A DNA stretch of 64,000 nucleotides from Sulfurimonas sp. (GCA_027063645.1 JAMORK010000014.1:1-64000), one strand, 5' to 3'; numbered from the stretch's first letter, positions 25,938-35,449 are shown. Numbers and translations are program-made. Notes: generated by a model not told the origin, from the letters alone.

Positions 25938-26250
25938 AATCGAAAACTACATACAATGCATCGAGGAGCAACGCTACTATGATGCACATGAAGCACTAGA
26001 AGAGGCTTGGTTTCCTCGACGTTTTGAAGAGAGCCATGATGTAAAACTGCTTAAAGGTTTTATCAATGCAGCTGTAAGTTTTGAGCTTTATAAACGCGGT
26101 CGAGCAAAACAGAGTCAAAAAGTGTGGGCAAATTACCTCAAATACAGACCTTTACTTTACAAGATTCGATCTCATCAAACAGAACTATATGCCCTTTCTC
26201 GTTATATTGAAAAAATAAACCTTGAAAAATCATCACTGATTCTTCATTAG
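25927..26250 (+). CDS. DUF309 family protein
   Basis: The 107-residue all-helical protein has the DUF309 signature YYDAHEALEEAWF (HE.LE..W) near residues 17-29, followed by LLKGFINAAVSFELYKRG, the second conserved helix with a (Q/K)G..N.A pattern. Function of the family is unknown; the HE.LE motif could bind a metal. It overlaps the rhodanese-like gene and is probably made from the same message. Confidence 0.82.
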   Translation: MKSKIENYIQCIEEQRYYDAHEALEEAWFPRRFEESHDVKLLKGFINAAVSFELYKRGRAKQSQKVWANYLKYRPLLYKIRSHQTELYALSRYIEKINLEKSSLILH

Positions 26251-26258
26251 TGTTTAGT

Positions 26259-26264
26259 TATAAT
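26259..26264 (+). promoter_or_regulatory. -10 promoter element for the mscS-like operon
   Basis: TATAAT 28 bases before the mscS-like start, leaving a leader that contains CAGGAGAAAACA as ribosome-binding site. Confidence 0.45.
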
Positions 26265-26292
26265 CACGCATTATATTTCCCAGGAGAAAACA

Positions 26293-27114
26293 ATGGATAT
26301 TTCAAAATACACAGATATGGCAATAGTCTATGCAAGTGAGTATGGTTTAAAAATCATCTCAGCAATACTTATCTTTATGATTGGTAAATGGGCAGTGAAC
26401 AAACTTACAGCACTAGTAAAAAAACTTATGCTTAATGCAAATGTTGACAAGACTCTCGTAGAGTTTAGTGAAAGTTTAGTTTACTTTGCACTTTTAATGA
26501 TGGTAGTTCTTGCCTCTTTAAATGCACTTGGAGTAAATACAACTTCATTTATTGCAGTTCTAGGTGCAGCATCACTTGCTGTTGGTTTAGCACTTCAAGG
26601 CTCTTTTTCAAACATAGGTGCGGCAGTTTTAATCATCATCTTTAGACCATTTAAGGTTGGTGACTTTATTAATGCTGGTGGAGCTACAGGTACAGTAGAT
26701 GATATCAACCTTTTCTCTACTATTATCTCCCCTGTTGATAACCGTACTATTATCGTGCCAAACTCATCAATTATTAGTGGAAATATTACCAACTTCTCAA
26801 ACAAACCTCAACGTCGTATTGATTTAACTTTTGGTATTGGATATGATGATGACCTTAAACTTGCGAAGCAAACTCTTATGGAGATCATAGAATCTGATGA
26901 TAGAATCCTTAAAGACCCTGCTCCATTTGTTGCAGTAGGTGAGCTTGGTGATTCTTCTGTAAACCTTCTTACACGTTCATGGGTTGAAAGTGCTGATTAT
27001 TGGGATGTTCATTTTGAACTTATAGAAAAAGTAAAACTTACATTTGATGAAAAAGGGATCTCTTTCCCATACCCACAAATGGATGTTCATATGACAAAGG
27101 AAAACAATGACTAA
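26293..27114 (+). CDS. mscS: MscS-type mechanosensitive channel
   Basis: This small-conductance channel opens under membrane tension and releases solutes on osmotic downshift. The 273-residue protein has the three-helix layout of E. coli MscS (286 residues): TM1 about 18-36, TM2 about 56-80, and the Gly/Ala-rich pore helix FIAVLGAASLAVGLALQGSF (about 83-102). The cytoplasmic beta domain contains FRPFKVGDFI, RTIIVPNS and a C-terminal FPYPQMDVH. CAGGAGAAAACA precedes the ATG. It overlaps a DUF481 outer-membrane protein gene by eight bases, suggesting joint expression under osmotic stress. Confidence 0.94.
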   Translation: MDISKYTDMAIVYASEYGLKIISAILIFMIGKWAVNKLTALVKKLMLNANVDKTLVEFSESLVYFALLMMVVLASLNALGVNTTSFIAVLGAASLAVGLALQGSFSNIGAAVLIIIFRPFKVGDFINAGGATGTVDDINLFSTIISPVDNRTIIVPNSSIISGNITNFSNKPQRRIDLTFGIGYDDDLKLAKQTLMEIIESDDRILKDPAPFVAVGELGDSSVNLLTRSWVESADYWDVHFELIEKVKLTFDEKGISFPYPQMDVHMTKENND

Positions 27115-28021
27115 AACTCTTTTAGTTGCAGCACTTCTAAGCTCTTCATTTGCATTAGCAGATGAAGTAGCTACTCCAAATGCTCAACAGATACAAGAGC
27201 AGATTGCCAAAGCTCAAGCTGCAAAAGAAGCAGCTGAAGCAAAAATAAAAGAGCTTCAGGCTCTTTTACCAAAACCAAAACCAGCAGTGAAAGTAACAAA
27301 AAATGAGTTTGTTACACATACAGAGCTAGGGTATATCTCTACTGGTGGTAATACAAAAACAGAAACTTTTAACCTTGATTCTAAGATTAAAAAGAACTGG
27401 GATAAACACTACTTTACACTTTTACTAGATGCTCAATATGCAACAGACAATAATGTAGAAAGCAAAAACAAGTTTTTTACAGAACTAGAGTATGATTACC
27501 AAATCACAGAACGTTTTGCTTTTGATTATCTTACAGGCTATAAACGTGATAAGTTTTCCTCTTTTGATTACCAGTTCTATACTGGTCCTGGTGCGAAATA
27601 CAAGGCAATTAAAAATGAGAAACACAAGCTCTCTTTAGAGGGAAATATTCTTTATTCTCTTGATCAAAAGATGGATGAGACTTACACTTCTACTGGAGCA
27701 AAAGTCACTTATCCAAATACTACTGGGATAGACCCTTCTAAAACTATCTCATATAACTCTCGTGATTATGCATCACTGAGAGCTAAAGCTGTCTATACTT
27801 GGCAGATCTTAGATAATTTAAAATTTGATCAAGAAGCAAGCTATAGAGTTGATTCAGAAGATATACAAAACTATTTTATCTACTCTAAAACTGGTTTCTC
27901 TTCAAAAATCAGCGATATGTTTTCAGCCGGTGTAAGCTACAAGCTTGATTATGTGAATCAACCAGGTGATAAAAAACGCACAGATACAACATTTACTGTT
28001 GGTATCATCGTAGATTATTAA
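27107..28021 (+). CDS. DUF481 (YdiY-like) outer-membrane protein
   Basis: The 304-residue protein has a signal peptide ending ALA, a short Lys/Ala-rich coiled coil (QIQEQIAKAQAAKEAAEAKI, about residues 27-46), a proline-lysine linker, and a beta barrel of DUF481 type: ELGYISTGGNTKTETFNLD, with repeated aromatic strands and a terminal TVGIIVDY. YdiY of E. coli is described as salt- or acid-induced. The coiled coil could trimerise or contact peptidoglycan. Translational coupling to mscS links it to osmotic adaptation. A second DUF481 gene lies at 59834. Confidence 0.83.
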   Translation: MTKTLLVAALLSSSFALADEVATPNAQQIQEQIAKAQAAKEAAEAKIKELQALLPKPKPAVKVTKNEFVTHTELGYISTGGNTKTETFNLDSKIKKNWDKHYFTLLLDAQYATDNNVESKNKFFTELEYDYQITERFAFDYLTGYKRDKFSSFDYQFYTGPGAKYKAIKNEKHKLSLEGNILYSLDQKMDETYTSTGAKVTYPNTTGIDPSKTISYNSRDYASLRAKAVYTWQILDNLKFDQEASYRVDSEDIQNYFIYSKTGFSSKISDMFSAGVSYKLDYVNQPGDKKRTDTTFTVGIIVDY

Positions 28022-28024
28022 CAA

Positions 28025-29140
28025 CTAAAGTCTCTTTTTTGAGGCTTTATCCCTACTCCATAACTCTAAAAATCCAGACGAGATCAATGCTAACAAAGCA
28101 GAACTCAAAAAGAGATATGTTTGAAAGTACTCATATATATACCCCGCAAAGAGTGCCCCTAAAAGTCCCCCTAAACCATAAGTAAGTCCAGAAAAAAGTT
28201 GTTGTGCTAATGTTTTGTTTTTATATATTTTATGTAAGTAGCTAATCGCTGCAGTATGAAAAAGTGCAAAACTAAAGGCATGTAAAGATTGCGAGAAAAA
28301 AAGCAAGGGTAGATTCTCTGGAAAAACAAAGAGTAAACCCCATCTTAACGACGAGATTAGTGTTGTGAGTTTCAGTATGTTGAGAAGATTTTGTTGTAAA
28401 AATCCTCCTTGAAAGTAAAGCATAACAATCTCACATAAAACACCAAAACTCCAGAGATAGATGGTCATATCTAAGCTTATTCCATGTGCTGTTTCGTAGA
28501 TAGTAAAAAAATTATAAAAAGAACCAAAACTCACCTGCATCAGTGTTAAGCCTATCCACAACTTATAATCTTGAAAAATATTTTCTTTACTTGAGCACTC
28601 TTCTTCTCTTTCCCTTGTGTGTATATTTGCTTTTTTTGCTACAAAAAATGAGATAAATGCAGTACAAAAAGTCAAGAAAAGTAAAAAGTTTAAAGCCACT
28701 TGAGAAGAGCTTAAAAACTTCACTAAAACAAGTGCTACAAGAACAAAGCCTACTGAACCAAAAAGGCGTACTTTTCCATAATTTTCTTTGCCTATCTCCT
28801 TTAATGCTACAAACTCCACATAGGGTAAGATAAGTCCAAGACCTATTCCTAAGCCTATGTTTGAGAGAAGCAGTTTATAAAAATGCTCTAAAGAGAGATA
28901 AAAAGAGAAGGCACTTCCAAGCATAACAAAAAGTGCAATATTAAACACTTTAGCATTAAGTTCAAACCCTTTCATAAATGCAAAAGGGAGAAAAAAACGC
29001 ACTAGGGGGGAAGCGGCAAAGATAACCCCAATCTCAACACCACTATAGCCGCTCATAGCTAGTACTTTTGGTATAAATATGATGTAAACGCCAACAATAG
29101 CAAAATAAAAAAAATAAAATACACTTAATAAAAACGACAT
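28025..29140 (-). CDS. MFS permease of the HcaT/LacY-like group
   Basis: The 371-residue membrane protein has about twelve hydrophobic segments. The N-terminal half has YSGVEIGVIFAASPLVRFFLP and the sequence YGKVRLFGSVGF, typical of the MFS_1-like group that includes the phenylpropionate permease HcaT. Substrate is unknown. The ATG at 29138-29140 is chosen over a TTG two codons upstream; neither has a clear ribosome-binding site. A single gene. Confidence 0.85.
   Translation of the reverse strand: MSFLLSVFYFFYFAIVGVYIIFIPKVLAMSGYSGVEIGVIFAASPLVRFFLPFAFMKGFELNAKVFNIALFVMLGSAFSFYLSLEHFYKLLLSNIGLGIGLGLILPYVEFVALKEIGKENYGKVRLFGSVGFVLVALVLVKFLSSSQVALNFLLFLTFCTAFISFFVAKKANIHTREREEECSSKENIFQDYKLWIGLTLMQVSFGSFYNFFTIYETAHGISLDMTIYLWSFGVLCEIVMLYFQGGFLQQNLLNILKLTTLISSLRWGLLFVFPENLPLLFFSQSLHAFSFALFHTAAISYLHKIYKNKTLAQQLFSGLTYGLGGLLGALFAGYIYEYFQTYLFLSSALLALISSGFLELWSRDKASKKRL
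28026..28049. terminator. Hairpin between convergent DUF481 and MFS genes
   Basis: TAAAGTCTC and GAGGCTTTA form a 9-bp stem with one G-T pair around a T6 loop. It follows the DUF481 stop by four bases and covers the end of the convergent MFS gene. Confidence 0.5.
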
Positions 29141-29210
29141 TTGCAATTGTAACCAAAATTTATAAGCAATTATGCTACAATCAGGGTAGAAAAATTATAG
29201 GACTAATATC

Positions 29211-29696
29211 ATGATGATAGAGATGAAAGAGGAAGACTTCATTGTCTCCAAGACAGACCTTAAGGGTCGCCTTACATATGTCAACAAAATTTTTATGGAG
29301 ATGGCAGGATACACAGAAGAGGAACTTTTAGGTAAACCTCACAATATTATTCGACATCCCGATATGCCAAAGGCTGTATTTAAACAACTTTGGGACATGG
29401 TACAAAATGGTGAAGAGATTTTTGCCTTTGTTGTCAATAAAACAAAAAATGGGGATGATTATTGGGTTTATGCTAATGTAACCCCATCGTATGATGTCAA
29501 TAATCGTATTATCGGTTACTATTCAGTAAGACGAAAACCAAACAACAAGGCACTTGAAGTTATCAAACCACTCTATGCACAAATGCTTTCAGCTGAAAAA
29601 AGTGGTGGAGTCAAAGCAGGGGTGGAACTCCTTAACAATATATTACACGAAAAAGGAGTAAGTTACAATGAACTTATCATCGACATTCAAGGATAA
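29211..29696 (+). CDS. PAS-domain redox sensor, CetB/Aer-like
   Basis: The 161-residue cytoplasmic protein has one PAS domain of the Aer/CetB type: [38 protein letters not shown] (about residues 31-50, with the IIRHPDMP signature), and [20 protein letters not shown]. In this group the PAS domain binds FAD and reports respiratory state. In Campylobacter jejuni CetB passes the signal to the receptor-like CetA. The next gene encodes a matching signalling protein and overlaps by 29 bases, so a split energy-taxis receptor is likely. A helical tail (about 115-161) may contact the partner. Confidence 0.85.
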   Translation: MMIEMKEEDFIVSKTDLKGRLTYVNKIFMEMAGYTEEELLGKPHNIIRHPDMPKAVFKQLWDMVQNGEEIFAFVVNKTKNGDDYWVYANVTPSYDVNNRIIGYYSVRRKPNNKALEVIKPLYAQMLSAEKSGGVKAGVELLNNILHEKGVSYNELIIDIQG

Positions 29697-31095
29697 TAAA
29701 ACACTTTTTCTCCTTATCACCCTTCTAGGTGTTATCGTTTATACCATTGTTATTGGTAGTTATATAGTTGCTGGGGTAGTAGTGCTTGCACTTTTAATCT
29801 CTTTGTTTATACCCTCTTCACAAACAAAAAACTCCTCTCCTGTCATTCAACAGATGCAAAAAGTTTTAAAAGAAGCTTCTGAGGGAAAACTTGAGAATCG
29901 TATTACACATATTCCAAATGATGGCTCAACAGAATCTGATTTTGCTTGGACACTTAATGATCTACTTGATCAACTTGAAGCCTTTATGCGTGATACTGCA
30001 ACAACCATAGAGAGTGCCGCCGTAGGAAAAACATACAGAAGAACTTATGTATCTGGACTTCATGGTATCTTTAAAAACACAGCGAAAGAGCTCAATAAGG
30101 CTATTAGCTCTATTGCAAATGGTTATACAACAAAAATTAGAGGGGAGATGTCTCACAAGTTTAGTAAACTCGGTGGAGGGATTGAAGAGGGTTTAGTTAT
30201 TATTCAAAATGACCTCTCTAGCTCTTCTGAGGACTCTAAAGATATTGTAGATGTAGCTCGCCGTACTGCAGATGAATCTTCTAACTCTTTAACAAGTGTT
30301 ATTGAGATAGGAGATAGACTCAACTCTCTGGTAGATTTAATTGCCTCTTCTCACGAAGGTATCATTAATCTAGAAAATCGCTCACGTGAAATCTCTGAAG
30401 TTGTAGGGCTTATTAAAGATATTGCTGACCAAACAAACCTTCTTGCACTTAATGCTGCCATAGAAGCTGCCCGTGCAGGTGAACATGGTCGTGGTTTTGC
30501 CGTAGTTGCTGATGAAGTTCGTAAACTTGCTGAACGCACTCAAAAAGCAACTAATGAGATAGAGATCACCATATCAACACTTCAACAAGAAGCAAACGAT
30601 ATGCGAAGCAACTCTGATGAAATTTCAGAGATTGCTCATGCCTCTTCTGATGTTATTCAAAACTTTGAAGGTACATTTAGAGGGCTCAATGATTTAGCAG
30701 AACACTCTTCAAGCTCTGCTGTAAGAATTCAAAACAGACTCTTTACAACTCTTGTAAAAGTGGATCATATCCTCTTTAAATCAAAAGCGTACTCTACTGT
30801 TTTAAACGAAGAGATACAAACAGAGTTTACAGATCATAAACACTGTCGTATGGGTCTATGGTACCAAGGGCTTGGAAAAGAGCGCTTTGGTACAACAAAA
30901 GCCTTTAAAGAGATGGACAAACCACATGCTGTAGTGCATGATAGTGTCTTTAAAAATATTGAATATGTAAAAGAGCACTCTACATTAAAATATGATCATC
31001 CTCAACTTATTACACAAAATTTTTCTGTTATGGAAGATGCATCTCAAGAGTTATTTGTTAAGCTAGATAGAATGTTAGAGGAGTATAACAATTAG
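29668..31095 (+). CDS. CetA-like signalling receptor with C-terminal CZB zinc domain
   Basis: The 475-residue protein has a membrane hairpin (residues 10-50) with almost no periplasmic part, a HAMP-like region (about 58-150), the MCP signalling hairpin ([20 protein letters not shown], about 254-273) and a C-terminal CZB domain: His in [10 protein letters not shown], Cys in [12 protein letters not shown] and the His pair in KPHAVVH. Lack of a sensor of its own fits a partner of the preceding PAS protein, as CetA with CetB. The zinc domain adds a second input. AAAGGAGTAAGTTACA precedes the ATG, inside the PAS gene. Confidence 0.9.
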   Translation: MNLSSTFKDNKTLFLLITLLGVIVYTIVIGSYIVAGVVVLALLISLFIPSSQTKNSSPVIQQMQKVLKEASEGKLENRITHIPNDGSTESDFAWTLNDLLDQLEAFMRDTATTIESAAVGKTYRRTYVSGLHGIFKNTAKELNKAISSIANGYTTKIRGEMSHKFSKLGGGIEEGLVIIQNDLSSSSEDSKDIVDVARRTADESSNSLTSVIEIGDRLNSLVDLIASSHEGIINLENRSREISEVVGLIKDIADQTNLLALNAAIEAARAGEHGRGFAVVADEVRKLAERTQKATNEIEITISTLQQEANDMRSNSDEISEIAHASSDVIQNFEGTFRGLNDLAEHSSSSAVRIQNRLFTTLVKVDHILFKSKAYSTVLNEEIQTEFTDHKHCRMGLWYQGLGKERFGTTKAFKEMDKPHAVVHDSVFKNIEYVKEHSTLKYDHPQLITQNFSVMEDASQELFVKLDRMLEEYNN

Positions 31096-31201
31096 TTTTT
31101 AAACTATTTGCCAAACATTTACTTATAATAATTATAATTACACATCTCAATTATGTTTTCCCCCTTTCATAATCGAGACTATATCCTACTAACAATTTTT
31201 T

Positions 31202-31242
31202 AAACACTCAAGTTTTTCCCCTTTTATTTAGCTTGAGTGTTT
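31202..31242. terminator. Long-stem hairpin after the CetA-like gene
   Basis: AAACACTCAAG at 31202-31212 pairs perfectly with CTTGAGTGTTT at 31232-31242 (11 bp) around a 19-base T-rich loop. A likely terminator between the taxis genes and the radical SAM gene, though the trailing T-tract is short. Confidence 0.55.
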
Positions 31243-31275
31243 TCTCCTCCTACTGAGTTATGTTACACTTCCTTT

Positions 31276-32775
31276 ATGAAAATCATTTTAACAACACTTA
31301 ATTCACGTTTTACCCATAGTGCCATTGGGCTTCGTTACATCTATGCAAATATGCAAGAGCTCCAAAGTGAGTGTAAAATTTTAGAATTTAGTATCAATGA
31401 TGCAATTCAAACCATTGCAGAAGATATACTCAAACACTCCCCAAAAATCATAGGTATTGGCGTTTACATATGGAATGTGAGTGAAGTGGCTCATCTTATC
31501 CATATAGTTAAAAAAATCTCCCCCCAAACAACTATTGTTCTTGGTGGTCCTGAGGTTACATACACCCCCTACCGTGTCAATTTTGATGATGCCGATTTTA
31601 TTATTCAAGGGGAGGGGGACACCTCTTTTTATAAACTTTGTTCTCAAATTATTCAACAAACGCCACCAAAAGAAAAAATCATCCCTATGTGCTTAGAAAA
31701 CCTTAAAGAGATTGCTCTTCCCTATAAATACTACACAGATGAAGATATAGCCAACCGCTACATCTATGTAGAGATATCACGAGGTTGCCCTTTTGAGTGT
31801 GAATTTTGTCTCTCCTCTATGGATGAAAAAGTACGGGCATTTAACTTAGATGAGATTTTAGAGGAGTTTGAGATACTTTGGCAAAGGGGTGCTAGAAACT
31901 TCAAGTTTGTCGATAGAACTTTTAACTTAAATATGAAAACAGCTAATCGTATTTTAGACTTCTTTTTGGCCAAAGAGGAGGAATATTTTGCCCATTTTGA
32001 GGTGATACCTGACCATTTTCCAAGCTCGCTAAGAGAAAAGATTAAACTCTTTCCCCATGGAGCACTACAACTTGAGATTGGAATACAAACACTTAACCTA
32101 GAGGTAGCTGACAATATCTCTCGCATAGTCAACTTAGAGAAGATGCGAAGCAACATTAGTTTTTTAGAGAATGAAACCCATGCACATATACATCTTGACC
32201 TCATTGTAGGACTTCCTGGGGAAACACTAGAGAGTTTTGGAAAGAACTTAGACACTTTAGTAGAGATGGCAAAATGTGAAATTCAAATAGGCATACTTAA
32301 AAAGCTCTCTGGAACACATATAAAACGCCATGATGAAACATTTGAGATGGTTTATAGCGATATCCCCCCTTACGATATTCTCAAAAATAAGCAACTTAGT
32401 TTTGACGATATACAAACAATGAAACGTTTTGCAAGGTTTTGGGATCTAACTTATAACAGCGGTAACTTTAAAAATAGTATTGTTTTACTTTGGGAAGATG
32501 AGAGTGTGTATGAAAACTTTTATGCTTTTAGTTTATGGATATATTCTCAAACATCTTCCACATGGAAAATCTCTCTACAAAGGCTTGGTGAACTTCTTTT
32601 TACCTACTTAATAGAAGTGAAAAAACTCCCAGCAGAAAAAGTAGCACAACCAATGCTTCAAGATATGATGAAACTCAAAGGGCGTGCAGTTCCCTCTTAC
32701 CTTAAACCCTATGCACAAGATTTTACTCCAAAGGCAAAAGCAGGAACCTCAGGCTTTAACAAAAGACAAACTTAG
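31276..32775 (+). CDS. B12-binding-domain radical SAM protein (DUF4080 type)
   Basis: The 499-residue protein has an N-terminal Rossmann-like B12-binding-type domain (MKIILTTLNSRFTHSAIGLR, IIGIGVYIWN, VLGGPEVTYTP) and a radical SAM barrel with the cluster motif GCPFECEFC (C-x3-C-x2-C, about residues 169-177). FVDRTFNLN and LHLDLIVGLPGET are also typical. No DxHxxG is seen, so cobalamin may be bound base-on or not at all. A C-terminal helical DUF4080-like part follows. The ATG at 31276 is used because homology begins there. The substrate is unknown; B12 dependence would tie it to the cobalamin genes. Confidence 0.85.
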   Translation: MKIILTTLNSRFTHSAIGLRYIYANMQELQSECKILEFSINDAIQTIAEDILKHSPKIIGIGVYIWNVSEVAHLIHIVKKISPQTTIVLGGPEVTYTPYRVNFDDADFIIQGEGDTSFYKLCSQIIQQTPPKEKIIPMCLENLKEIALPYKYYTDEDIANRYIYVEISRGCPFECEFCLSSMDEKVRAFNLDEILEEFEILWQRGARNFKFVDRTFNLNMKTANRILDFFLAKEEEYFAHFEVIPDHFPSSLREKIKLFPHGALQLEIGIQTLNLEVADNISRIVNLEKMRSNISFLENETHAHIHLDLIVGLPGETLESFGKNLDTLVEMAKCEIQIGILKKLSGTHIKRHDETFEMVYSDIPPYDILKNKQLSFDDIQTMKRFARFWDLTYNSGNFKNSIVLLWEDESVYENFYAFSLWIYSQTSSTWKISLQRLGELLFTYLIEVKKLPAEKVAQPMLQDMMKLKGRAVPSYLKPYAQDFTPKAKAGTSGFNKRQT

Positions 32776-32776
32776 C

Positions 32777-32782
32777 TATAAT
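32777..32782 (+). promoter_or_regulatory. -10 box placed for a leaderless mRNA (lapG)
   Basis: TATAAT followed by seven bases (TATCTCT) and the ATG of lapG, with no ribosome-binding site. It starts just after the stop of the radical SAM gene, separating the lapGD unit from it. Confidence 0.4.
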
Positions 32783-32789
32783 TATCTCT

Positions 32790-33431
32790 ATGTCACTTTT
32801 AAAAGTAATTGTATTGGCTCTATTGTTCACAAATCTTCTTTATGCTGAGAAACCTTATGTGGAGGCTCAACTACTCCAAAAAATCACTAAAAAGTATAAG
32901 GTTTTTGCTAAAAAAAGATTCTTTTACCTGCAAAAGACACTCGATAAGGTCAAAGATAAAGATGACATGGCAAAGCTCAAAGCTGTCAATGACTTCTATA
33001 ATCAGGTTCGCTATGCCTCAGATATGAAAGTGTATGGTAAAAGAGATTACTGGGCAACACCTTGGCAGTTTTTAGGCAAAGATAAGGGTGACTGTGAAGA
33101 TTATGTGATTAGCAAATATTTTGCCCTTATCTACCTTGGAGTAGATTCTAAAAAGCTCTTTTTTACTTATGTAAAATCACTGCGTTTTAATGCTTCACAT
33201 ATGGTTCTCACCTACTTTGAAACGCCACACTCTGAACCCTTAGTTTTAGGGAATTACAACTACAAAATATTTCCTGCAAGTAAACGTAAAGACCTCATCC
33301 CAGTTTACAACTTCAATGGAGAGTCTCTTTATAGAGCTGCACAAAGAGGTAATGGAAAAAAAGTAAATAACAACAAGGCCCATAAAAAATGGGATGAGTT
33401 AAAAAGAAGAATGAAAAAACAAGTTATATAA
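32790..33431 (+). CDS. lapG: LapG-type periplasmic cysteine protease
   Basis: LapG cuts the N-terminus of large surface adhesins and so releases biofilm cells. The 213-residue protein has a signal peptide (ending LLYA) and the bacterial transglutaminase-like cysteine protease core: DYWATPWQFLGKDKGDCEDY with the catalytic Cys (about residue 109), SHMVLTYF with the catalytic His, and LGNYNYKI at the position of the catalytic Asp/Asn. The DCED cluster is the calcium site of known LapG. It is followed 89 bases later by lapD. The adhesin target is not in this window. Confidence 0.88.
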   Translation: MSLLKVIVLALLFTNLLYAEKPYVEAQLLQKITKKYKVFAKKRFFYLQKTLDKVKDKDDMAKLKAVNDFYNQVRYASDMKVYGKRDYWATPWQFLGKDKGDCEDYVISKYFALIYLGVDSKKLFFTYVKSLRFNASHMVLTYFETPHSEPLVLGNYNYKIFPASKRKDLIPVYNFNGESLYRAAQRGNGKKVNNNKAHKKWDELKRRMKKQVI

Positions 33432-33520
33432 ACTAATACTGCTCTAATATTTCTCTTTGGGCATTATTAAGCTATATATTGATAAACTTGTATAAAATGA
33501 AGCGGGGAGTTCCATACACT

Positions 33521-35449
33521 ATGACACTTTTTAAACAGATAGCTCTTATCCTTTCTCTACTGCTTCTCACCATTTTAACAACTGTTTTAATCCTTAATTT
33601 TCAAAGTGCTACTAACTCAGTACAAGAGAGACTTTATGAGGATGCACAAAATACCGCAAGTTCATTAAGCCTCTCTCTAGGTTCTGCAAATGGTGATATC
33701 TCGATGATGTCGATTATGATAAATGCCAACTTTGACAGCGGAAATTACCAGCTTATCTCCCTTGTTGATGTCGATGACAATCTTCTTTATGACAGAAAAA
33801 AAGAGAGTAAAATCCTTGGTGTTCCTCAATGGTTTATCAATGCTTTTGAGATTACAGCTCCCATAGCAACTGCTAATGTCTCTGCCGGGTGGTCACAGGT
33901 GGGAATTTTAAGTGTGCAAAGTGATGTTGCTTATGCCTATAACCAACTCTACACCATCTCCAAAAACCTTCTTATCTCTTTTAGTATCATCGCGTTTGTA
34001 GGCTTAGTTTTACTCAATCTTTTACTTGTTGCTATTTTAAAACCTCTTAAAAAAGTACAACAACAAGCTGAAGCAGTTATTCACAATGAGTTTATCATCC
34101 AAGAGGAGATCCCCTCTACAAAAGAGTTTAAAGATGTGGTGCTTGGGATGAACAATATGGTAAGCAAAGTAAAAGCGATGTTTGAAAAAGGAAATGCTGA
34201 ACTCAAACGCCAAAAAGAGCTAGAGTATATTGACCCTACAACTAAACTGAGAAATCGCAAATACCTTATCGATAAACTCCCTGAATATCTCAAGATAGAT
34301 GCCAAAGAAAAAAGTGGTATGAGTCTTATGATTGCTCTAAGTGGTGTGGTTGAAGCAAATGAAAGAATTGGTCACAGAAAGGTTGATGAGCTTTATCGAG
34401 CTATTGCAAAACTTTTTCTAGAACTAACAAAAGAGTACAAAGATGTCATCGTTGCAAGAATGAACGGAACAGAGTTTGCCATATTTTTACCAGGCGATAC
34501 ACAAGAGGATGCTTTAGCCCTTGCACATACTATTCTTGCTAAAAGTAAAGAGCTTATTCAAAACAGCGATTTAGATACAGATGAAACCTTTCTTTGTGTT
34601 GGACTTTATGAGTATAATTACCAAGAGAGTATCGGTGAGGTTCTATCGCGTTCTGACAATGCTCTGATGCAAGCCAAACTCAAAGCATGGAACCTCCACC
34701 TTATTCAAGCAGGTAATGCTACTGAAGTTATGGGTAAAGATGTTTGGAGAGATGTTATTAACGATGCTATTAAGAACAATAAATTTGCCTTTGTTTCATG
34801 GCTTGTTGTTAACACCCAAGCCAAAAAAATTGCACATCATGTACTCAGTCTTACTCTTAAAGCAGATAAAAAGACCACATACAGCTATGCACAGTTTATG
34901 GGTGTAGCTAACCAAACAGGCTTAAGTGACGATATCTACAGAGTTGTACTCCACCAACTCTTTACAATGCCAAATCATGAGCTTCGAGGAAAAGACTGTT
35001 CACTCAGACTTCCGTATGATTTTTTACTTCTCCATACAAGCTACGATGAGATGAAAGTGCTTGTAAGTAAATATGCTCCTAAATTACCATTTAAGTTAAT
35101 CATAGAGATGCCAGATAAGCTTGTAAACACAAGTTCTGAGCTTATTAAAGACTATGCAAACTTATTTAAAAAATACAATATTGAGATGGGGATTTTTGAG
35201 TTTATTGGAGATTGTGGTGATTATAACTATCTTCAAGAGTTTAAACCTACTTACATCAAAGCTGAAAGTTCTTACTATCTTACACAAACTGAACAAAGTT
35301 TAAATGCTCTCAAACTCATTACTGATGCTGTAGATATAGATCTTATCGCTACAAGTGTTATGGATGAGGAAACCCTTAAAAAGTTACAAGAAAGAGGGAT
35401 TCAAATAGTACAAGGAAGAGCAACAGAGCTTATAGACCTCGAGAGTTAA
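33521..35449 (+). CDS. lapD: LapD-like c-di-GMP receptor with degenerate GGDEF and EAL domains
   Basis: LapD holds LapG inactive when c-di-GMP is bound. The 642-residue protein starts MTLFKQIALILSLLLLTIL, as LapD does, then has a periplasmic LapD/MoxY-type domain (about 30-145, with GWSQVGILSVQSD), a second membrane helix, a HAMP, a GGDEF-like domain (YIDPTTKLRNRKYL; active site reduced to NGTEF) and an EAL-like domain with no EALLR motif. Both are predicted inactive, as in LapD. GCGGGGAG lies before the ATG at 33521; an ATG at 33497 is an alternative. Its end overlaps the convergent gene by 20 bases. Confidence 0.9.
   Translation: MTLFKQIALILSLLLLTILTTVLILNFQSATNSVQERLYEDAQNTASSLSLSLGSANGDISMMSIMINANFDSGNYQLISLVDVDDNLLYDRKKESKILGVPQWFINAFEITAPIATANVSAGWSQVGILSVQSDVAYAYNQLYTISKNLLISFSIIAFVGLVLLNLLLVAILKPLKKVQQQAEAVIHNEFIIQEEIPSTKEFKDVVLGMNNMVSKVKAMFEKGNAELKRQKELEYIDPTTKLRNRKYLIDKLPEYLKIDAKEKSGMSLMIALSGVVEANERIGHRKVDELYRAIAKLFLELTKEYKDVIVARMNGTEFAIFLPGDTQEDALALAHTILAKSKELIQNSDLDTDETFLCVGLYEYNYQESIGEVLSRSDNALMQAKLKAWNLHLIQAGNATEVMGKDVWRDVINDAIKNNKFAFVSWLVVNTQAKKIAHHVLSLTLKADKKTTYSYAQFMGVANQTGLSDDIYRVVLHQLFTMPNHELRGKDCSLRLPYDFLLLHTSYDEMKVLVSKYAPKLPFKLIIEMPDKLVNTSSELIKDYANLFKKYNIEMGIFEFIGDCGDYNYLQEFKPTYIKAESSYYLTQTEQSLNALKLITDAVDIDLIATSVMDEETLKKLQERGIQIVQGRATELIDLES

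Noticed and set aside
1461..30545. Near-identical stretches at about 1471-1575, 22291-22410 and 30420-30540, possible DNA repeats
   Set aside because: They encode the conserved MCP signalling tip in three chemoreceptor genes; protein conservation explains the similarity.
31764..32255. Open frame of 163 codons on the minus strand
   Set aside because: It lies wholly inside the radical SAM gene, whose motifs are clear, and has no recognisable domain.
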